64,000 nt of DNA from Nonlabens agnitus (GTDB lineage: Bacteria; Bacteroidota; Bacteroidia; Flavobacteriales; Flavobacteriaceae): contig NZ_MQUC01000003.1 in the NCBI RefSeq assembly GCF_002994045.1, forward strand, positions 1,836,501 to 1,900,500. The letters are read 5' to 3'. A model generated the notes under the pieces. It saw only the letters and a list, made by a program, of their open reading frames with translations, had not been told where the DNA came from and did no database searches. The translations under genes were made by a program, and so were the position numbers. Below, one piece after another: positions 49,079 through 58,489 of this stretch; position 1 is the first letter of the stretch; each line of letters begins with the position of its first letter.

Positions 49079-49570
49079 ATGATTTCACCAGAAGATCTTC
49101 CATCATTAGCTGCACAACGCAAAAAAGAGAATGTCGCCTTTTTTAAGAAATTGAAGCGCAAAGCGCCTAAGAATCTGGATTCCATTACTCAAGAACTTCA
49201 CGATGAAGCCTTTGAAGAAATAGATTGCCTTACTTGCGCCAACTGTTGCAAAACCACTGGACCATTATTTACGCAAAATGACATCAACCGGATTGCAAAA
49301 CACTTCAAAATGAAGCCAGCAGCCTTTATCGATACCTATTTGCGCATTGACGAGGATCAGGATTATGTGTTACAAACGGTTCCTTGTCCCTTTTTAGGCG
49401 CTGATAATTATTGTGGGATTTATGAAGTTCGTCCTAAAGCCTGTAGTGAGTATCCACATACAGATCGCAGGAAGCTTACACAGATCGCATCGCTCACCAT
49501 TGCCAATACTTTTATCTGCCCTGCTGCCTTTCAGGTGGTAGAGCGCATGAAGGAATTGATTAAATCCTGA
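49079..49570 (+). CDS. YkgJ family cysteine-cluster protein
   Basis: 163 residues. The Cys signature CLTCANCCKTTGPLF, then CPFLGADNYCGIYEVRPKAC and a late Cys in TFICPAAF define the YkgJ/Fe-S oxidoreductase-like (UPF0153) family, thought to bind zinc or an iron-sulfur cluster. The N-terminal 45 residues are charged and helical. The biochemical role is unknown. It stands about 85 bp before the thioredoxin pair in the same direction. Confidence 0.88.
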   Translation: MISPEDLPSLAAQRKKENVAFFKKLKRKAPKNLDSITQELHDEAFEEIDCLTCANCCKTTGPLFTQNDINRIAKHFKMKPAAFIDTYLRIDEDQDYVLQTVPCPFLGADNYCGIYEVRPKACSEYPHTDRRKLTQIASLTIANTFICPAAFQVVERMKELIKS

Positions 49571-49673
49571 TTTGTAATATTTTACCTATTAAATTCCTAC
49601 AATATTTGTCACGATATAGCTAAGGTTAGTTAAATATCAATATCAAATTACACTGTTGAATTATCTTCCGCAC

Positions 49674-50150
49674 GTGAAAAAAATAACCCTTTTATTATTG
49701 ATAGCGATCGCAGCAGTTTCCTGTACAACTAGGGAGCCAAGCATTACTGAAGTAGTCCAAAGAGACTACCTTACTCAGTTGATCGATCAACCGGCAACTG
49801 ATAAAGTTCAAGTGATCAATTTTTGGGCAACCTGGTGTCTACCTTGTGTGGAAGAATTGCCAGCCTTTGTTGCCATTGATGACAATGAAAAGGTCGAGGT
49901 GATTTTAATCAGTCTTGACGATGTTGAAAATGTGGAGGAATTGGTCAATCCCTTTCTACAAGAAAACAACATTACCGCAACCGTCAAATTGTTGGACGAT
50001 CCCTATGCGGCAGAATGGATTCCTATGGTAGATCAGCATTGGGATGGAGCCATTCCAGCGACATTGATTCAAAAAGGCTCAAAAAAAATGTTCTATAACA
50101 CTTCTTTCACTGCTACAGAGTTGGAAGAAGAAGTCAATAAATTTCTATGA
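49674..50150 (+). CDS. TlpA-family thioredoxin lipoprotein
   Basis: Start GTG 49674 (MKKITLLLLIAIAAVSCTTR) gives a lipoprotein signal with Cys17; a TTG at 49656 is the alternative. The thioredoxin fold has the active site NFWATWCLPCVEELPAF (CxxC = CLPC) and ends with IPATLIQKGSKKMFYN, where the cis-Pro lies. It is probably a membrane-anchored periplasmic disulfide reductase. Its stop overlaps the next thioredoxin-like gene by 4 bp (ATGA), so the two are translationally coupled. Confidence 0.9.
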   Translation: MKKITLLLLIAIAAVSCTTREPSITEVVQRDYLTQLIDQPATDKVQVINFWATWCLPCVEELPAFVAIDDNEKVEVILISLDDVENVEELVNPFLQENNITATVKLLDDPYAAEWIPMVDQHWDGAIPATLIQKGSKKMFYNTSFTATELEEEVNKFL

Positions 50151-50863
50151 AAACGCTCAAAATATTAACTGTTGTATGCTTGATTGCACTATCGGCGGCG
50201 ATCCTTTTTGGTGTGATGGATTACACGTCATCAGATCAATTATACGCCGACAATCCTGAGAAGGACCGCGATACCGAAGTTGTCGATGAAGATCCCAATT
50301 ATGAAATCGATCAAGTTGAGGAACTAGCAGGCTATCAAATAGGTGATGTAGCAACCGACTTTAAATTGAAAAATATCGATGGTACCTATAAATCATTGAG
50401 TGATTACCCAAAAGCGCAAGGTTTTATCGTCATTTTTACCTGTAATCACTGCCCATATAGCAAAGCCTATGAAGATAGGATTATCGCCATTGATAAAGAA
50501 TACAAAAAGAAGGGTTATCCAGTGATCGCTATCAATCCCAATAATCCAGAGTTATATCCAGAGGATAGCTTTGAGAACATGAAAAAACGTGCGAGAGAAA
50601 AGGGATTTACGTTTCCTTATTTATTTGATGAAAAGCAAGACATCTATCCGCAATACGGCGCGACTAAAACACCTCATGTATTCCTGTTGAAAAAAGAAAG
50701 TGACAAAAACGTGGTACGTTATATAGGTGCCATCGATGATAACCATAAAGATGCCAGCGCGGTTAAAAACCACTTTTTGAGAGATGCCCTGGATGCACTG
50801 CTTAACAACAGAGAGATTGAGCCTAAAACTACCGTGGCGATAGGTTGTTCCATCAAAAAGTAG
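50147..50863 (+). CDS. Thioredoxin/AhpC-TSA-like redoxin with CxxC
   Basis: 238 residues. An N-terminal helix LKILTVVCLIALSAAILFGVMD acts as signal or anchor. A redoxin domain follows: IGDVATDFKLKNIDGTYKSLSDY, active-site region IFTCNHCPYSKAYEDRI (CNHC), YPVIAINPNNPELYPEDS, and the cis-Pro in TKTPHVFLLKK. Relatives are periplasmic peroxiredoxin-like proteins of unclear substrate. It is coupled to the TlpA gene, which may reduce it. The C-terminus TTVAIGCSIK has an extra Cys. Confidence 0.88.
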   Translation: MKTLKILTVVCLIALSAAILFGVMDYTSSDQLYADNPEKDRDTEVVDEDPNYEIDQVEELAGYQIGDVATDFKLKNIDGTYKSLSDYPKAQGFIVIFTCNHCPYSKAYEDRIIAIDKEYKKKGYPVIAINPNNPELYPEDSFENMKKRAREKGFTFPYLFDEKQDIYPQYGATKTPHVFLLKKESDKNVVRYIGAIDDNHKDASAVKNHFLRDALDALLNNREIEPKTTVAIGCSIKK

Positions 50864-50932
50864 AGGGCTAGGCTTCTTCTCCATTTCCTCTCAACCCACA
50901 AGATTATGCGTATTTTTGCATAAACAGTTGAC

Positions 50933-52333
50933 ATGGTATTAGAGCAATATTATACAAAATGTCTGGCGCAGGGAACCTATTATATTTCTTCGGGAAACGA
51001 GGCTGCGGTAATTGATCCTTTAAGGGAAGTACAGCAATACATTGATCGCGCGAGCGAGGATAATGCCACTATTAAATATATTTTTTTAACCCATTTTCAT
51101 GCAGATTTTGTGAGCGGTCATGTAGACCTTGCTCAAAAAACAGGTGCCACGATTGTTATAGGTCCCAATGCTGAGACGAGTTACGCTTTCGCGAAAGCGA
51201 GACACCATCAATCTTTCTCCATTGGAAACGTCAGTATTACCTTGCTACATACACCTGGTCACACGATGGAATCTTCCTGCTACTTATTAAAAGATAATAC
51301 TGGCAAAGCCAAAGCGCTTTTTACCGGAGATACCTTGTTTATAGGTGATGTGGGAAGACCAGATCTTGCCGTAAAATCTGATTTGACCAAGGAAGACCTT
51401 GCAAGATTATTATATGATTCATTGCGCAATGTCATCATGCCATTGCCAGATCATGTTATTGTATATCCAGCTCATGGTGCTGGTAGTGCTTGTGGTAAAA
51501 ATATGAGCAGCGAGACTAGCGATTCTTTAGGCAATCAAAAAGCTACCAACTATGCTCTTGCAGCAGATTTGAGTAAAGAAGACTTTGTTAAAGAGGTCAC
51601 CCAAGGTATTGCGCCACCACCAGCCTATTTCCCTATGAACGTCCAGATGAATCGTGGTGTCAACTCTAGCATCGACGAGGTGCTGAGACGTGGATTAACG
51701 GCCATCAAACCCAAAGCCTTTAAAAGCCTAGCAGAAGATGAGGCTTATTTAGTCCTCGATGTTAGAAGCCCGCAAGAATTTACCGCAGGTCACATTGAAG
51801 GATCGTGGTTTATAGGACTTGATGGACAGTTTGCACCATGGGTAGGTTCATTGATTCAGGATATTGATCAAAAAATAGTTCTAGTAGCGCCAGATGGACG
51901 TGAAGAAGAAGCGGTTACCAGACTGGCCAGAGTAGGCTATGATAACGTAAACGGATTTTTGCAAGGAGGTTTTGAGGCCTGGCGAGAAGCTGGATTTAAA
52001 GTGGAGACTATTGAAAATATCTCGGCAGCTGACTTTGTTAGAAAACTAGAGCAAGGTCAGGTACAACAAGTTCTTGATGTAAGAAAACCTGTGGAATATC
52101 AAAAATCCCACTTGAAAAATGTCCCTTTGTATACCTTAGACGAGGCGCACGATAATATCAAAAAACTGAAAGCAGATACCACTTACCATGTTCACTGTGC
52201 TGGCGGATATAGATCTGTGATATATGCGAGTATGGCACAGTCTCAAGGACTTAAAAACATGATTAACGTAGAAGGTGGTTATGGAGCCATCAAAAACATT
52301 GCGGGTGCACCCGTAGAAACCCAAGCATTATGA
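50933..52333 (+). CDS. MBL-fold persulfide-dioxygenase-like hydrolase fused to two rhodanese domains
   Basis: 466 residues. The metallo-beta-lactamase domain has THFHADFVSGHVDLA, LLHTPGHTMESSCYLL, FTGDTLFIGDVGRPDL and VYPAHGAGSACG, which fits ETHE1-like persulfide dioxygenases. Two rhodanese domains follow: one near 260-355 (VLDVRSPQEFTAGHIEGS) whose active-site Cys appears replaced (VLVAPDGREE), and one near 365-460 (VLDVRKPVEYQKSH, HVHCAGGYRSVIYAS) with Cys present. It would oxidise glutathione or other persulfides to sulfite. The stop overlaps the next rhodanese gene by 4 bp. A palindrome copy lies in the coding sequence at 51184. Confidence 0.9.
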   Translation: MVLEQYYTKCLAQGTYYISSGNEAAVIDPLREVQQYIDRASEDNATIKYIFLTHFHADFVSGHVDLAQKTGATIVIGPNAETSYAFAKARHHQSFSIGNVSITLLHTPGHTMESSCYLLKDNTGKAKALFTGDTLFIGDVGRPDLAVKSDLTKEDLARLLYDSLRNVIMPLPDHVIVYPAHGAGSACGKNMSSETSDSLGNQKATNYALAADLSKEDFVKEVTQGIAPPPAYFPMNVQMNRGVNSSIDEVLRRGLTAIKPKAFKSLAEDEAYLVLDVRSPQEFTAGHIEGSWFIGLDGQFAPWVGSLIQDIDQKIVLVAPDGREEEAVTRLARVGYDNVNGFLQGGFEAWREAGFKVETIENISAADFVRKLEQGQVQQVLDVRKPVEYQKSHLKNVPLYTLDEAHDNIKKLKADTTYHVHCAGGYRSVIYASMAQSQGLKNMINVEGGYGAIKNIAGAPVETQAL

Positions 52334-52647
52334 AAAATCTAAGCAATCAAGAGTGGAAAGAGTTGACTGAAAAAGATGACAACAAAGTCATCTTAGACGT
52401 TCGTACCGATGAAGAAGTAGCAGAAGGAATCATTCCTGGAGCCCAGCAACTGGACTTATACCAGCCACAAGAATTTATGAACGGAATCCAAGAAATGGAC
52501 GCCTCTAAAAATTATTACGTTTACTGTAGAGCAGGCAGTCGTAGTGTACAGGCTTGCCAGATCATGAAGCAGGCAGGACTTGATAACCTCTACAATTTAA
52601 CTGGTGGTTACAGCAATTGGGATGGTGATACCGTTATTCCTGAATAA
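52330..52647 (+). CDS. Single-domain rhodanese-like sulfurtransferase
   Basis: 105 residues with one rhodanese domain: VILDVRTDEEVAEGIIPGA, then YVYCRAGSRSVQACQIM containing the catalytic Cys, and LYNLTGGYSNWDGD. It transfers or accepts sulfane sulfur. It is translationally coupled (ATGA overlap) to the MBL-rhodanese gene, which supports a joint role in persulfide handling. No signal peptide, so it is cytoplasmic. Confidence 0.93.
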   Translation: MKNLSNQEWKELTEKDDNKVILDVRTDEEVAEGIIPGAQQLDLYQPQEFMNGIQEMDASKNYYVYCRAGSRSVQACQIMKQAGLDNLYNLTGGYSNWDGDTVIPE

Positions 52648-52689
52648 ACATACCGATTCCCATTATTAATTTCTATTCCATATTGTTAT

Positions 52690-53511
52690 ATGAATCTATC
52701 TAAAATACCACAGCTTCAACATCTAGACGCTAACAACTTTTTTCTACTCTCTGGACCTTGTGCCATTGAAAGTGAAGAAATGGCGTTGCGAATTGCAGAG
52801 AAAGTGGTGGAAATCACGGCGAAGCTTGAGATACCTTACGTTTTCAAAGGAAGTTTCAAGAAAGCTAACCGCAGTAGAATCGATAGTTTCACGGGAATAG
52901 GTGATGAAAAAGCCTTAAAGATCTTGCGCAAAGTGAGCGAGACTTTTAACGTTCCTACCGTCACTGATATTCATGAAGTAAGTGATGCCGCCATGGCTGC
53001 AGAATATGTAGATGTACTGCAAATCCCTGCGTTTCTTGTACGACAGACAGACCTTGTGGTCGCCGCTGCAGAAACGGGTAAGGTCGTGAATCTTAAGAAG
53101 GGACAATTTATGTCTCCAGAGAGCATGAAACACGCCGCAATGAAAGTAACTGATTCTGGAAACGAACAAGTGATGATTACAGATCGTGGAACCATGTTCG
53201 GTTATCAAGATATGATTGTAGATTTTAGAGGTATTCCTACCATGCGCCAGTATGCACCAACAGTTCTAGATGTCACACATAGTTTGCAGCAGCCCAATCA
53301 ATCAAGTGGTGTTACCGGAGGCCGCCCAGATATGATTGAAACCATTGCACGTGCAGGTATTGTCAACCAAGTGGACGGTCTATTTATCGAAACACACTTT
53401 GATCCCGCTAATGCTAAAAGCGATGGAGCAAACATGCTGGACTTAAAATATTTGGAGGGTTTGCTGACTAGGTTAGTAAGCATTAGAAAAACCATCAACT
53501 CTTTTGAATAA
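52690..53511 (+). CDS. kdsA: 3-deoxy-8-phosphooctulonate synthase
   Basis: 273 residues. It condenses arabinose-5-phosphate and PEP to Kdo-8-phosphate for lipopolysaccharide. Family marks are FFLLSGPCAIESEEMALRI, VFKGSFKKANRSRIDSF, TDIHEVSDA, LQIPAFLVRQTDL, KKGQFMSPESM, TDRGTMFGYQDMIVD and THSLQQPNQ...GGRPDM. The length is normal for the family. It sits 42 bp after the rhodanese gene and may be in the same transcript, though unrelated in function. Confidence 0.97.
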   Translation: MNLSKIPQLQHLDANNFFLLSGPCAIESEEMALRIAEKVVEITAKLEIPYVFKGSFKKANRSRIDSFTGIGDEKALKILRKVSETFNVPTVTDIHEVSDAAMAAEYVDVLQIPAFLVRQTDLVVAAAETGKVVNLKKGQFMSPESMKHAAMKVTDSGNEQVMITDRGTMFGYQDMIVDFRGIPTMRQYAPTVLDVTHSLQQPNQSSGVTGGRPDMIETIARAGIVNQVDGLFIETHFDPANAKSDGANMLDLKYLEGLLTRLVSIRKTINSFE

Positions 53512-53792
53512 GATAGATGCTGGCAAAAAAGTGAATAGTTATAGGGGTTTCGTTAGACATAGTCTTGCTAAATAACCGTTTAAATAGCTTTTGAACACCT
53601 AAAATAGAGCTATTTGAGCTTCATTCACGACCATATTTTCTTCACAAAATCAAAATAATTTGAAGTAAGCTTCATTTTAACGAGTGATTGTATCGATTAA
53701 AGTTATTTTTCATAGTCCTACGTCGATTAATTAATTTTTCAAAGTGATTTGTAAGTAACAAATTTACTTTTGTAGTTACTAAATTGACCCAA

Positions 53793-54452
53793 ATGAAAAA
53801 TATCTTTACTCTAATAATGGCCGTAACCCTATCTACAGGCTTTTTTGCACAAGCGCAAATTGGGGTTAATACAAATGCTCCAACCGCAAACCTTGACGTC
53901 AATGGTACCCTAAGGGTAAGAAGCTTGGATAAGACTAACGAAAGCTTTCAGGCGACTGGAGATGTAGTTTACATCATGGGTGTGGATGCTAATGGTAAGG
54001 TAATCCCGATTGAAATTGATGAAAATATTGTGTTAGAAGGCAACAAGCTTAGAGTTCAACTTCCAGAAGTTGAAACATCAATAGCCGAATTACCTAACGG
54101 AACTAATTTAGAAGATAATTATGCTCCTGGCGAGAATGGAGTCATAAACGATTTAGATTTAGGTATAGTTATTTTACCAGGAGACCGTCGAGGTACCTGG
54201 CCGGTAATTAGACTGCCAAATGGCGATAACGATGCTAAAGTAGATATTACAGGTTTTAAAGCAGTCCCAGATGGTACTATGGCTTTTATATATCCAACCT
54301 CTGGTGATATTCAATTAAAAAAAGATAGCGATGAATCACAGCCAGAAAATAGAATTGCTGGAGAAAATGATCATAATATAAAGAAAAACGAAATGATGTT
54401 GCTCATGTATGATGGCGAGATCAAAAAGTGGATTGTTGTATCGAAGCATTAG
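53793..54452 (+). CDS. Hypothetical exported protein with tail-fibre-like start
   Basis: About 219 residues from ATG 53793 (MKNIFTLIMAVTLSTGFFAQ), a signal peptide. The mature start IGVNTNAPTANLDVNGTLRVR is typical of Bacteroidota secreted proteins whose first repeats resemble phage tail-fibre strands. A middle beta domain contains LGIVILPGDRRGTWPVIRLP, and the end reads MLLMYDGEIKKWIVVSKH. The function is unknown; a structural surface role is a guess. A terminator follows. Confidence 0.7.
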   Translation: MKNIFTLIMAVTLSTGFFAQAQIGVNTNAPTANLDVNGTLRVRSLDKTNESFQATGDVVYIMGVDANGKVIPIEIDENIVLEGNKLRVQLPEVETSIAELPNGTNLEDNYAPGENGVINDLDLGIVILPGDRRGTWPVIRLPNGDNDAKVDITGFKAVPDGTMAFIYPTSGDIQLKKDSDESQPENRIAGENDHNIKKNEMMLLMYDGEIKKWIVVSKH

Positions 54453-54480
54453 ATGAATTAACATCTTATGGAATTATAGA

Positions 54481-54513
54481 AAAAGCCTTGACAAAAACTG
54501 TCAAGGCTTTTTT
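54481..54513. terminator. Terminator
   Basis: A stem AAAAGCCTTGACA / TGTCAAGGCTTTT with flanking A/T runs, 28 bp after the stop at 54452. Confidence 0.9.
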
Positions 54514-54734
54514 ATGTGGTGTAGTTCTTATTTGCCATTTTGATTTCATGAATAGCATCACAACTATCCTATTCCAAACTAAAGAGCTTATGTTACTCTA
54601 GTGCGATAGAAAGCCAAAATATCAAAATTGAAAGAGCGATTATAGAGCATTAGATTGATAGGTCTTTCACTTTAGTAAGCGTGGTAAATAGAAATTACGG
54701 GATGTCACCAGAGATTAAGACTTATACTATTTGC

Positions 54735-57005
54735 CTATTTAATATTCTTAAATATTTTGCTTAAGAAATCTTCACTCTTAAAAGGCTTGATAAGATAGTC
54801 GTTCATTGAAGAATTCTTCATACGTTCTTCAATTTCTATCTGTTCCACAGCCGTTAGAGCGATGATAGGAACCTCAGGTCTAAATTCTCTAATCTTTATT
54901 GTTGCTTCAAACCCATCCATTCCTGGCGGCATGTTGATATCCATTAATATCAAATCATATTCATTTTCCCTTGCCTTTTCAATGGCCATAGCGCCTGAAT
55001 CTGCTAAATCATAATCTCCATTTAGCCCTTTAATAATCTTTTTCGTCACAAGCTGATTTATTTTATTGTCTTCAACAATGAGCACCTTTAAACCGTTCAG
55101 AGTCTTAGAGCGAGAAATATTCTTTTCAGTCTTCTTTTCTTTTATAACATCGACTCTTTGCAATCTTAGTTCGAATTTGACTTCAGTTCCATTGCCTCGC
55201 TCACTTTGAACACTTAGTTGAGAGTCTTGCAATTCTAAAATTTTATTAGAAATAGGCAACCCTAAGCCCGTTCCTTCATTTTCTTCATTGTGATTGATAA
55301 ATTTATTTTCGTCAAACAAATCCTTTAGTTTTCTTTTCTCAATTCCTTTTCCAGTATCTTTTATTGAAAACTCAAGTAAATCAAAATGCTCTTCACTTCT
55401 AACTTTAGAGATATTCAACGTAACAACACCATTTTTAGTGAATTTATTAGAATTACCCAAAACATTGATAAGTACCTGCATTAGCTTGACGGCGTCTCCA
55501 TTATACACCTGTTTGACATCCTGCGTAATTTTTATTTTGAAAGTATTCGTATGGTGTGGCATGATAAACTTTGCAGACTCAACCGCATGATGAGAAAGTT
55601 CTCGAATATCAAAATTCTCTTGAGCCAAGGTTAGATTGGATGATCTGTTGAGCTTATTCATCTCTAGGACATTATTTATCAGGGATAATAAATAATCTGC
55701 ACTATATTTTAGAGATTGAACGTTCTTTTTATTCTCTCCCTTGATGTCTTTATCGTCAATCAACATGTTAGAAATTCCTACGATACCATACATAGGAGTT
55801 CTTAATTCATGGCTAATTCTGGAGAACAGAGCATTTCTTGCAACGAGCAATTGATCGCTTTTTTCCTTCTCCTTCAAGTAGATTGTGTTTTTGACAACTA
55901 ACTCCTTATTCAATTTTTTTCGCCTATTGAATCCTATAAAGAGCGCTATGATTAGAATGATGGCAATGAATAAAGCGATCGACGACCACAGGACCGTATT
56001 TTCTTGAAGCGCCTTCGCACGAATGTTCTCTGCTTTTAGTTGTTCAGCCTCCATTTCTGCCTGCATCCTGCGCTCCACTTCGTCCACATTAAATTTAGCT
56101 CTGGCATTTTGTAATGCTTCTACACTCTCAGATTCAAATTTTTCCTTTTCAAGTATGTCTAAAGCTTCAGAAAGTTCATACGCCTTTTTCCAATTTTGCA
56201 AATTAGCTTCAGAAGCAGCCCAATTTCTGTAGGCGTCTACTAAAACCTCTTTGTTACTAGAAGCCATTGCAAAATCAACGCTTTGCTGTAATTCTTGGGA
56301 AGCTCGTGTGTATTCACCTGATTTAACGAAAAATTTTCCTAATAATAGTTTTGAGCTTGCTGCATACGCATCTATACCAATGGTTTTCGATAATTTTTCT
56401 GATTCATAAACAAATGGAGCTGCTTGGCTTATTTTATCCAACTGTATATATGATTCAGCTATATTAAAATTTGTAATAAAGAGGCCGTGTATATCAGTAT
56501 CATCAGTTAATTGTAAGGCAGCCTTATACTTAGCTATTGCCTCTTCAAACCTTCCTACTAACGCACTAATATTTGCCAAATCAATATTAGCGGTAATTAA
56601 AGTCTTATATCTTCTTGCAATAGGAAATTTGGTGTCTTGAAATGATTCAGCCTTTTCCAAAGATTCTTCGAATACTTCTATTGCTTGTAATGTATCGCCA
56701 ATTTGGAATAAGGCGTTTCCTAAGTTACTGGAAATACCTACATAATAATTGTAAAATCTTGGCGTATCACTTAAAGCTCTTCCTTTTTGACTTAAAGAAA
56801 TGGTATTAACAAAATCCTGAGACCCATACTTCTGACGAATCTCTCCTAAAATTTCCCGCAATTGCTGCTCCTTTTTCAGTTCCTCTGGAGAATATTCACT
56901 TTGAGATTCTCCTTGAGCCTTAATCCCAAAAGGTAAGCATAGGCAAATCAACAAGAAAAACATCCTTAGGACGAGTAGATTGAAACGTGATTTGATTGTA
57001 AACAA
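54735..57005 (-). CDS. Hybrid sensor histidine kinase / response regulator with periplasmic TPR region
   Basis: 756 residues. Signal peptide, then about 300 residues of tetratricopeptide-type helices (ALFQIGDTLQAIEVFEESLEKA, RFEEAIAKYKAALQL), a membrane helix (WSSIALFIAIILIIALFIGF) and a coiled coil. The HisKA domain has the phospho-His in FSRISHELRTPMYGI. The ATPase domain has NVLGNSNKFTKNG, DTGKGI and GTGLGLPIS. The C-terminal receiver has LIVEDNKINQLV and the phospho-Asp in LILMDINMPPGMDGF. No DNA-binding output, so it signals to another protein. The stimulus is unknown. No partner gene is adjacent. Confidence 0.92.
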   Translation of the reverse strand: MFTIKSRFNLLVLRMFFLLICLCLPFGIKAQGESQSEYSPEELKKEQQLREILGEIRQKYGSQDFVNTISLSQKGRALSDTPRFYNYYVGISSNLGNALFQIGDTLQAIEVFEESLEKAESFQDTKFPIARRYKTLITANIDLANISALVGRFEEAIAKYKAALQLTDDTDIHGLFITNFNIAESYIQLDKISQAAPFVYESEKLSKTIGIDAYAASSKLLLGKFFVKSGEYTRASQELQQSVDFAMASSNKEVLVDAYRNWAASEANLQNWKKAYELSEALDILEKEKFESESVEALQNARAKFNVDEVERRMQAEMEAEQLKAENIRAKALQENTVLWSSIALFIAIILIIALFIGFNRRKKLNKELVVKNTIYLKEKEKSDQLLVARNALFSRISHELRTPMYGIVGISNMLIDDKDIKGENKKNVQSLKYSADYLLSLINNVLEMNKLNRSSNLTLAQENFDIRELSHHAVESAKFIMPHHTNTFKIKITQDVKQVYNGDAVKLMQVLINVLGNSNKFTKNGVVTLNISKVRSEEHFDLLEFSIKDTGKGIEKRKLKDLFDENKFINHNEENEGTGLGLPISNKILELQDSQLSVQSERGNGTEVKFELRLQRVDVIKEKKTEKNISRSKTLNGLKVLIVEDNKINQLVTKKIIKGLNGDYDLADSGAMAIEKARENEYDLILMDINMPPGMDGFEATIKIREFRPEVPIIALTAVEQIEIEERMKNSSMNDYLIKPFKSEDFLSKIFKNIK

Positions 57006-57338
57006 GGATTGGATGGTTTTCAGTTATTGCCAAAAATGAAAATACAACTTTCCTAGATTTTGGTAGCTTGTAAACTACAATTAACAACTTTTTAAAGTTA
57101 AACATTATGACTTTACTCTTAGAAATCATGATTAAATAGAAAATCAGTCAAAATAATTGAATAAATCAATTATTAATTGAATCCAAAATTCGATGAATGC
57201 ACCTTTCGAGATTCAAAAGATCTTTTAATTTCATCAAAAAGATACCGTTAATCGAATTTATGCCCAAAGCATCTTAATTAACCTTATTATTGTAGGTGAT
57301 GGAAACCATTGATCACCATTATCTTATAAGATTTCTTT
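57006..57338. other. AT-rich divergent intergenic region
   Basis: Lies between the kinase gene and the T9SS-sorted protein gene, which diverge. It must hold both promoters. I see no structured element. Confidence 0.4.
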
Positions 57339-58028
57339 ATGTTGAAAATTACTTTTCTGTTGCTATTCGCTGCAACTATCGCGACCGCGCAAGATCTGAC
57401 TTTAACCAGTACCAGTAGTTTATCGATTAACGATGGTGGATCGTTATATATCAATGGTGCGGAATTAGATCCTTCTGTGAATTATGATTTGGTAGGACCC
57501 AATGAGGTGACTACAACTAAAACAGCATTGACCAGTCCCAGAAGTATTAATAAAGTTATAGAGTGGTCTAGCCCAGTTGAAGATTACCAAGGCATGATAT
57601 ATTTTCATTACGGCAATCAGGATCTCAACCAGCTGGAAGAGTCATCCTTAGGATTGATCATAAGAGATGTCAATTCAGAATGGATCGGCCTAGACAGTAA
57701 TTTAGATCAAGGTAGCCGCACAATAGGTTTTGGTTTTTCTAGCCCAACTAACATATCTGGAATTTCTGTAAGTGAAAAACAAACAGCAAGTAGTAATAGT
57801 TTTGATTCAGCACAACTACAATTGTATCCAAACCCAACAACTTCTACTTTAACTCTTGAATATAATAGTGAAGTTGAGACAGAAATCTACAACCTTCAAG
57901 GAAGCTCTTTATTCAAAACCTCTGAGAAAAAAATTGACTTTTCAAACTTAAGTTCAGGCGTTTATTTGATCAAAATCACAGATCAACAAACACAAGACTC
58001 AATCTATAAAAAAATCATTAAAAAGTAG
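57339..58028 (+). CDS. Secreted protein with type IX secretion sorting domain (type A)
   Basis: 229 residues. Signal peptide MLKITFLLLFAATIATAQ. The C-terminal about 75 residues are a type A T9SS sorting domain: LQLYPNPTTSTLTLEYNSEV, TEIYNLQGSSLFKTS and LSSGVYLIKITDQQT ... KKIIKK. The N-terminal 150 residues are a small beta domain (SSLSINDGGSLYINGAEL) with no known family. It is exported through the outer membrane by the Por system and attached or released. It indicates that the organism has T9SS. Confidence 0.9.
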   Translation: MLKITFLLLFAATIATAQDLTLTSTSSLSINDGGSLYINGAELDPSVNYDLVGPNEVTTTKTALTSPRSINKVIEWSSPVEDYQGMIYFHYGNQDLNQLEESSLGLIIRDVNSEWIGLDSNLDQGSRTIGFGFSSPTNISGISVSEKQTASSNSFDSAQLQLYPNPTTSTLTLEYNSEVETEIYNLQGSSLFKTSEKKIDFSNLSSGVYLIKITDQQTQDSIYKKIIKK

Positions 58029-58489
58029 TTAGAGAACTCTATATCATCAAGATATTGATTCTGTTGCAAAAACTTAGTTTTACGTGATCACCTGTGATTT
58101 AGATTGACATCTGAATCATTATTCCTGCCCTATCGTTGCGATGATTTTCAGTTATATCGCTTTCGCGAAAGCGATAACATCAAATTTCCCGGAGCAAATT
58201 ATTGACCGCTAAGCCCTTTAATATTGTTGGAGATATCATGACAATCCATTTTTAACCATCGAATGGAATTGCATTTTATAACCAATTACTCCTCGAATAT
58301 CTACAAACCTCGGTAGTTATTGCGATAAGCTATTACCCACAATTGTTTCTCTTTTGAATTTTTGTTATTTTGATGTCATATTTTGAGTTTTGTTATTGTA
58401 TTTATCTCAAATTCATATGCAATTTTTGGTAGTCGATATGATGTGCAGTTCTCATGACATTCTGGAAACGATCCCTTTAAAACGTTATC
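58029..58489. other. Intergenic region with one palindrome copy
   Basis: 461 bp without a gene. The 16-bp palindrome lies at 58158-58173, flanked by TAT/ATA that extends the symmetry by a few bases. Nothing else is recognised. Confidence 0.5.
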
